24,347 nt of DNA. It comes from Methylohalobius sp964654415. Lineage in GTDB: Bacteria; Pseudomonadota; Gammaproteobacteria; Methylococcales; Methylothermaceae. The stretch spans positions 1-24,347 of the forward strand of contig CAZZIP010000020.1 of NCBI GenBank assembly GCA_964654415.1, written 5' to 3'. The first letter of the stretch is position 1. Every line of letters begins with the position of its first letter. The notes below the pieces were generated by a model. That model saw nothing but the letters and a program-made list of their open reading frames with translations, was not told the origin of the DNA and did no database searches. A program made the position numbers and the translations under genes. Of this stretch, positions 20,391 to 24,347 are shown one piece after another.

Positions 20391-20822
20391 ATGCTGGTCA
20401 AGCTGGTCGATCACTCGTTCGACCCGTGGGCAGAGCTGCGTGTCTATCAGGAGCATTTAACGCAAGGCCAATATGGAGCTGCAGCCAGTTTCGTCGGTAC
20501 CGTGCGCAACTTCAACCAAGGCGAGCAGGTAGAAGCCGTGTTTCTTGAGCATTATCCGGGGATGACCGAACGTGAACTGGAGCGGATTGTCGACGAAGCA
20601 CGATCGCGCTGGGATTTTTTGGATGCCTTGGTAATCCACCGGGTGGGAGAGGCCCGACCCGGCGATCCCCTCGTCTTGGTGGCGGTATGGTCCGCCCACC
20701 GCGGACCGGCTTTCGAGGCTTGCCGATTTATCATGGAAGCGCTCAAAACCCGGGCGCCTTTTTGGAAGCAGGAGAGATTGCCGGGTGGCGTGCGCTGGGT
20801 GGAGAAAAATACCCCGGCCTGA
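20391..20822 (+). CDS. moaE: Molybdopterin synthase catalytic subunit MoaE
   Basis: MoaE dimerises and, with two MoaD, inserts the dithiolene sulfurs into cyclic pyranopterin monophosphate. The protein has 143 residues. AAASFVGTVRNFN, LEHYPGMTE, VIHRVGEARPGD and the active-site segment KTRAPFWKQE with its lysine, followed by RWVEKN, are all present. It is convergent with ppa, with 20 bases between stops. moaA and moaB are not in the window. Confidence 0.96.
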   Translation: MLVKLVDHSFDPWAELRVYQEHLTQGQYGAAASFVGTVRNFNQGEQVEAVFLEHYPGMTERELERIVDEARSRWDFLDALVIHRVGEARPGDPLVLVAVWSAHRGPAFEACRFIMEALKTRAPFWKQERLPGGVRWVEKNTPA

Positions 20823-20842
20823 ACTTAAGGCCGAAGAAAACA

Positions 20843-21391
20843 TCAGAATTTGGGTTTCTTCTTAGCCTGATCGTAACGCTGGATGCAGGCGAGGATCTCC
20901 TCCTTGGCTTCCTCTGGTCCAAGCCAGCCTTCCACCTTTACCCACTTGCCAGGCTCCAGGTCTTTGTAGTGCTCGAAAAAGTGGGCGATTTGGGCCAGTT
21001 GGGATTCTGGGATGTCGCGAAAAGTGCTGACAGTTTTATAAAGCGGGGTCAGTTTGTCTATCGGTACCGCCAGGATCTTGGTGTCGATGCCAGCATCGTC
21101 GGTCATTTGCAACATTCCGATTGGCCGGCAGCGGACCACCGAGCTAGGAATCAAGCGCCATGGTGCGATTACCAGCACATCTACAGGATCTCCATCCTCC
21201 GACAGAGAATGGGGCAGGTAACCGTAGTTGCACGGATACTGCATCGCAGTGCCCATGAAACGGTCCACGAACAGCGCACCGGTCTCCTTGTCGACCTCAT
21301 ATTTGACCGGATCGCTGTAAGCTGGAATTTCGATGATTACATTGATGTCGTGAGGGACGTTGTTTCCGGAGGAAACCCGCATCAAGGCCAT
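20843..21391 (-). CDS. ppa: Inorganic pyrophosphatase (family I)
   Basis: This cytoplasmic Mg-dependent enzyme hydrolyses pyrophosphate to drive biosynthesis. Signatures are IEIPAYSDPVKYEVDK, FMGTAMQYPCNYGY, the metal-binding DGDPVDVL, RPIGMLQMTDDAGID and HFFEHYKDLEPGKWVKV. I chose the ATG at 21391 (182 residues, MALMRVSSG) over 21397. GGAG is then 6 bases upstream, whereas it would be almost touching the earlier ATG, and MALM aligns with E. coli MSLL. It is divergent from the DUF2797 gene with 37 bases between starts. Confidence 0.96.
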   Translation of the reverse strand: MALMRVSSGNNVPHDINVIIEIPAYSDPVKYEVDKETGALFVDRFMGTAMQYPCNYGYLPHSLSEDGDPVDVLVIAPWRLIPSSVVRCRPIGMLQMTDDAGIDTKILAVPIDKLTPLYKTVSTFRDIPESQLAQIAHFFEHYKDLEPGKWVKVEGWLGPEEAKEEILACIQRYDQAKKKPKF

Positions 21392-21428
21392 TGGCATTCT
21401 CCATGAACTGATTGCAAAGCATAAAATT

Positions 21429-22253
21429 ATGAATTACTGCGGCGCATTGCGCAAAATGCAGGTGACTTTGACAGCCGATGGCATGGCTGAATACCGGCTG
21501 CCTTTGGGAGACTGCCTGCTGCCCATGGACGGCTGGCTGGGGAAATCGCTCACGTTGACTTACCAGGGTCAAATTTACTGCATCCATTGTGGCCGCAAGA
21601 CGCAAAAGAGTTTCAATCAGGGTTATTGTTTCCCTTGTTTCCGCAAGCTCGCCCGCTGTGATCAGTGCATCGTCAAGCCAGAGCTGTGCCATTACGCTCA
21701 GGGTACCTGCCGGGAGCCGGAATGGGCCAAGCTCAATTGTTTTGAACCCCACGTGGTCTATCTGGCCAACTCTTCCGGTCTGAAAGTCGGGATCACTCGT
21801 AAAAGCCAGATTCCAACACGCTGGATCGACCAAGGAGCCAGCCAAGCCTTGCCGGTCTTGGAAACACCCTCCCGCTATCTGGCAGGATTGGTGGAGGTGG
21901 TTTTAAAACGCTGGGTCTGCGACCGAACTCAGTGGCAAAAAATGCTTAGATCCGAAAGCCCTCCCTTGGACTTGCCCGCCGAGCGAGAGCGTTTGTTGGC
22001 TTTGTGCCGGCGAGAAATCCACCAGGAGGCAGAGCGCCATGGCGCAGAAGTAAGCGAGCTTAGCGTTGCCGAAACGGTAGCGATCCGCTATCCGATTCTG
22101 ACCTATCCTACGGCAATCCGAGTTTTTGATTTCAATAAGCAGCCAGAAGCCGGTGGGACTCTGCACGGGATCAAAGGGCAATATCTGATTTTCGACCGGG
22201 GAGTAATCAACATCCGCAAGTTTGCCGGCTACGAAGTCCAGCTTAAGGACTAA
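21429..22253 (+). CDS. DUF2797 protein with Cys-rich N-terminus and GIY-YIG-like segment
   Basis: The 274-residue protein starts MNYCGALRKM and keeps the family blocks CIHCGRKTQKSFNQGYC, FPCF, RCDQC, ELCHY and GTCREPEW. Together these give at least nine cysteines likely to bind zinc. The next block, VVYLANSSGLKVGITR followed by TRWIDQGAS (about 138-167), resembles the core of GIY-YIG nuclease folds, which could imply nucleic-acid cleavage or binding. The family's function is unknown. No Shine-Dalgarno sequence precedes 21429; an upstream non-ATG extension exists but is not conserved. The 3' end overlaps comM by 11 bases convergently. Confidence 0.88.
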   Translation: MNYCGALRKMQVTLTADGMAEYRLPLGDCLLPMDGWLGKSLTLTYQGQIYCIHCGRKTQKSFNQGYCFPCFRKLARCDQCIVKPELCHYAQGTCREPEWAKLNCFEPHVVYLANSSGLKVGITRKSQIPTRWIDQGASQALPVLETPSRYLAGLVEVVLKRWVCDRTQWQKMLRSESPPLDLPAERERLLALCRREIHQEAERHGAEVSELSVAETVAIRYPILTYPTAIRVFDFNKQPEAGGTLHGIKGQYLIFDRGVINIRKFAGYEVQLKD

Positions 22254-23778
22254 CTGGTTGGCGTGGCGAGAGGGGTTTGCGGTCCAGGCGCCGGTAGCCA
22301 ATCGCTTCGCTTAGATGTTTGGCCGTGATGGCGGGACTGGTTTCCAAGTCAGCGATGGTGCGCGCCACTTTGAGAATCCGGTGTAGGGCGCGGTGAGATA
22401 GGCCGAGTTTGGCGATGGCCTGGGCGAGCAGCTCCCGAGCAGTGGCGTCCGGTTGGCAGAAGCGCTCGATCTCGCCCACATTCAGGTGAGCGTTGAGCTT
22501 GCCTGCTCGCGCCAGAGCGCATTCTCGGGCGGTCAGAACACAGGCGCGCATCTCGGTGCTGGATCGCTGCGCAATAGGGCTGCCGAGCAATTCGTCTGTA
22601 TGGCAGTTGACCTCCAGATGGATGTCGATTCGATCCAGCAGCGGGCCGGAGATGCGCTCGCGGTAGCGGGCGATCTGCATCGGAGAGCACTGGCAACGAC
22701 CGGACGGGTCGCCGTAGTACCCGCACGGGCAGGGATTCATCGCGGCGATGAGCTGAAACCTAGCGGGAAAAGTCGATTTGCGAATGGCGCGTGAGATTGT
22801 GATGCGCCCAGTTTCCATCGGCTCGCGAAGAACCTCCAGCACCTTGCGCTGAAACTCGGGCAACTCATCCAGGAACAGCACGCCCAGATGGGCCAGAGAA
22901 ATTTCTCCGGGACGAATCTGACCGCCGATCCCACCGCCCACCAGCGCCGGCGCCGAAGCAGTATGGTGAGGGGCGCGAAAAGGAGGCACTCTGAAACGGA
23001 CTGCATCGAAGGGCTGGCCGCTGATGGAGGCGATGGTAGCAGCTTCCAAAGCCTCGGCCTCGCTTAATGGAGGCAGGATGGTAGGCAGCCTTTCTGCCAG
23101 CATCGACTTGCCTGATCCTGGCGGACCGATCATCAACAAATTGTGACCGCCGGCAGCGGCCACTTCGATCGCCCGTTTGGCTTGGTAATGCCCGAGCACT
23201 TCAGCGTAGTCCAGACCCAACGCAGGTGGGGCAGCGAAAGGAGGTGGCGCCACCGGCGTCAAAGGGCGGCGGCCTGTGAGATGAGCGCAGACCTCGAGTA
23301 AGTGTTCGGCGCCGAATACGCTTAAGTTTTCCACGAGCGCCGCCTCAGCAGCGTTGGCTTTTGGCACCAGTAGCATTCGGCCAGCCCTACGGCAGTGTAA
23401 GGCGGCAGGCAGAGCGCCGCAAATGGAGCGCAGTTCGCCGCTCAAGGACAATTCCCCGAGGAACTCATGGTGAATCAACGGCTCGCTGGGAATCTGCGCA
23501 GAAGCTGCCAAAATCCCCAGAGCAATCGCCAGATCGAAGCGCCCGCCTTCTTTGGGCAGGTCCGCAGGCGCTAGATTGACCGTGATGCGCTGAGTCGGGT
23601 ACTCAAAGCCGCAGTTAACCAGCGCCGCCCGGACTCGATCCTTGCTCTCCTTGACTGCAGCTTCTGGCAGACCGACGATGGCCAGGCTGGGTAGGCCGTT
23701 GGCCAGATGTACTTCTACGCTGACCTCGGGCGCGTCGATACCGGCCTGACCGCGGCTGTAAACCCGCGCCAACGCCAT
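22243..23778 (-). CDS. comM: ComM/YifB Mg-chelatase-like AAA+ ATPase
   Basis: ComM is a hexameric branch-migration helicase that extends heteroduplexes during natural transformation. The 511-residue protein has the N-terminal ChlI-like domain (VEVHLANGLPSLAIVGLP, KEGGRFDLAIALG), Walker A GPPGSGKS at 218-225, Walker B LFLDELPEF, and the Cys-rich AMNPCPCGYYGDPSGRC segment that is typical. The helical C-terminal domain (SHRALHRILKVARTIADLE) follows. It begins 1 base after the ubiK stop, so the two are co-transcribed. Its presence alone does not prove competence. Confidence 0.96.
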   Translation of the reverse strand: MALARVYSRGQAGIDAPEVSVEVHLANGLPSLAIVGLPEAAVKESKDRVRAALVNCGFEYPTQRITVNLAPADLPKEGGRFDLAIALGILAASAQIPSEPLIHHEFLGELSLSGELRSICGALPAALHCRRAGRMLLVPKANAAEAALVENLSVFGAEHLLEVCAHLTGRRPLTPVAPPPFAAPPALGLDYAEVLGHYQAKRAIEVAAAGGHNLLMIGPPGSGKSMLAERLPTILPPLSEAEALEAATIASISGQPFDAVRFRVPPFRAPHHTASAPALVGGGIGGQIRPGEISLAHLGVLFLDELPEFQRKVLEVLREPMETGRITISRAIRKSTFPARFQLIAAMNPCPCGYYGDPSGRCQCSPMQIARYRERISGPLLDRIDIHLEVNCHTDELLGSPIAQRSSTEMRACVLTARECALARAGKLNAHLNVGEIERFCQPDATARELLAQAIAKLGLSHRALHRILKVARTIADLETSPAITAKHLSEAIGYRRLDRKPLSPRQPVSP

Positions 23779-23779
23779 A

Positions 23780-24028
23780 TTAACTTCTGAGCTTCTGTTC
23801 TAATTCCCGAACCTGCGCCTCCAGGGCGTTGAGTTTCTCCCGAGTGCGTTTTAGCAGTGCGGCCTGGACTTCGAATTCCTCGCGGCTGACCAGATTCATC
23901 TGGGAAAAAGCACTCTGGAGGACGGCGCGAAAGTTTTTTTCCAGGTCTTCGCGCAGCTGTTTGAGCCCTTCGGGTAAGACGCCAGCCAAGCGTTGGGCCA
24001 GATCGTCAAGCTGTCTGGGGTCGAACAT
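23780..24028 (-). CDS. ubiK: Ubiquinone biosynthesis accessory factor UbiK (YqiC, BMFP domain)
   Basis: UbiK is a small coiled-coil protein that assists the soluble Ubi complex (with UbiJ) in aerobic ubiquinone synthesis. It has 82 residues, starting MFDPRQLDDLAQRLAGVLP and containing NFRAVLQSAFSQMNLVSREEFEVQ. A C-terminal coiled coil (about 50-82) ends in a charged tail. GAGGAA lies about 9 bases before the ATG. It is the first gene of a ubiK-comM pair and is divergent from the PII gene, a conserved neighbourhood in gammaproteobacteria. Confidence 0.94.
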   Translation of the reverse strand: MFDPRQLDDLAQRLAGVLPEGLKQLREDLEKNFRAVLQSAFSQMNLVSREEFEVQAALLKRTREKLNALEAQVRELEQKLRS

Positions 24029-24055
24029 GAATCGAGTTCCTCTGTTGAAAACGAT

Positions 24056-24084
24056 ACTTCAAGCATAGCGGATTCACTTCAAGC
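24056..24084 (+). repeat. 9-bp direct repeat between ubiK and the PII gene
   Basis: ACTTCAAGC occurs at 24056-24064 and 24076-24084, 20 bp apart, about two helical turns. It lies in the 127-base divergent region. No sigma-54 promoter (GG-N10-GC with TGGCAC) is visible near it, although one would be expected for nitrogen-controlled glnK. The repeat may be a regulator site or chance. Confidence 0.3.
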
Positions 24085-24155
24085 GGCCAAATTGTGTTTT
24101 GCTGCATTTTTCGGCATAGTTTGTCAACTTGTCATGCATTCTTAAGGAGTCGTCT

Positions 24156-24347
24156 ATGAAGCTGATTGTCGCGATCATTAAACCTTTTAAGCTCGACGAC
24201 GTGCGCCAAGCCCTCTCAGGGATCGGGATCTCTGGGATGACGGTGACCGAGGTCAAAGGGTACGGTCGCCAGAAAGGTCATACCGAGCTCTACCGCGGGG
24301 CAGAGTATGTGGTGGATTTTCTACCTAAAGTGAAGATCGAGGTGGCA
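24156..24347 (+). CDS. glnK: PII nitrogen signal protein (GlnK/GlnB type; 5' part, cut by window edge)
   Basis: PII proteins are trimeric sensors of 2-oxoglutarate and ATP/ADP that control AmtB, glutamine synthetase adenylylation and NtrB. The first 64 of about 112 residues are present: MKLIVAIIKPFKLDDVRQAL, EVKGYGRQKGH and the T-loop with the uridylylated Tyr51 (ELYRGAEYVVDFLPK). AAGGAG is 7 bases before the ATG at 24156. I call it glnK because the comM-ubiK-glnK-amtB order is common in gammaproteobacteria. GlnB cannot be excluded without the next gene. Confidence 0.9.
   Translation, partial: MKLIVAIIKPFKLDDVRQALSGIGISGMTVTEVKGYGRQKGHTELYRGAEYVVDFLPKVKIEVA

Noticed and set aside
20687..21406. 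239-codon plus-strand frame across moaE and ppa
   Set aside because: It is the antisense reading of ppa joined to an off-frame reading of moaE. Both real genes are unambiguous.

Overview
The window is a gene-dense stretch of what looks like a gammaproteobacterial chromosome. The evidence is the set of protein types (QueG/Nnr/TsaE, GrxD next to RNase T, class II PyrC, MlaA, ComM-UbiK-GlnK, Tim44-like protein) and their close resemblance to gammaproteobacterial versions. A periplasmic SBP56/methanethiol oxidase and a cupredoxin/multicopper-oxidase trio of a type I associate with methane and ammonia oxidisers make a methylotroph or methanotroph (Methylococcales-like) plausible, but no pmo or mxa gene is present to prove it. 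I see no insertion sequence, integrase, phage gene or CRISPR array. No gene-free stretch exceeds about 160 bases. Several convergent neighbours overlap at their 3' ends.

Layout. 1-2862: queG (cut by the left edge) is divergent from nnr-tsaE, followed by grxD. 2811-5411: rnt, mlaA and pyrC; rnt overlaps grxD and pyrC overlaps mlaA, both convergently, and in each case the minus-strand protein gains a serine-rich tail. 5441-9416: an fmdB-aspS-nadA run preceded by two dyads, then ribA convergent to nadA. 9485-11604: an unknown membrane protein downstream of a YuxH-type EAL/HDOD signalling protein. 11661-11778: an elongator tRNA-Met with its own promoter.

11904-14770 is the most unusual part. It is a three-gene operon encoding a secreted, tail-anchored small protein, a multicopper-oxidase-fold protein and a cupredoxin-fold membrane protein. 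The fold-defining segments are well kept, yet essentially all expected copper-ligand motifs are replaced. Converging on it from the right is a methanethiol oxidase operon (DUF4242 protein, mono-cluster ferredoxin, SBP56/MtoX; 14793-16560). This is preceded by a TetR-family repressor (16618-17211) whose length, Cys106 and Lys175 match the E. coli redox/electrophile sensor NemR. The same 12-bp palindromic operator lies in front of the repressor gene and in front of the oxidase operon, which suggests a self-contained thiol/electrophile-responsive circuit. An unknown multi-pass membrane protein (17279-18058) lies just upstream.

18216-24347 is mostly housekeeping: a small membrane protein, a terminator, a Tim44-domain protein, moaC divergent from moaDE (molybdopterin synthesis), inorganic pyrophosphatase divergent from a DUF2797 protein, comM and ubiK, and the start of a PII gene (glnK type) cut by the right edge. 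All identifications rest on reading motifs and on memory of families; no database search was run.
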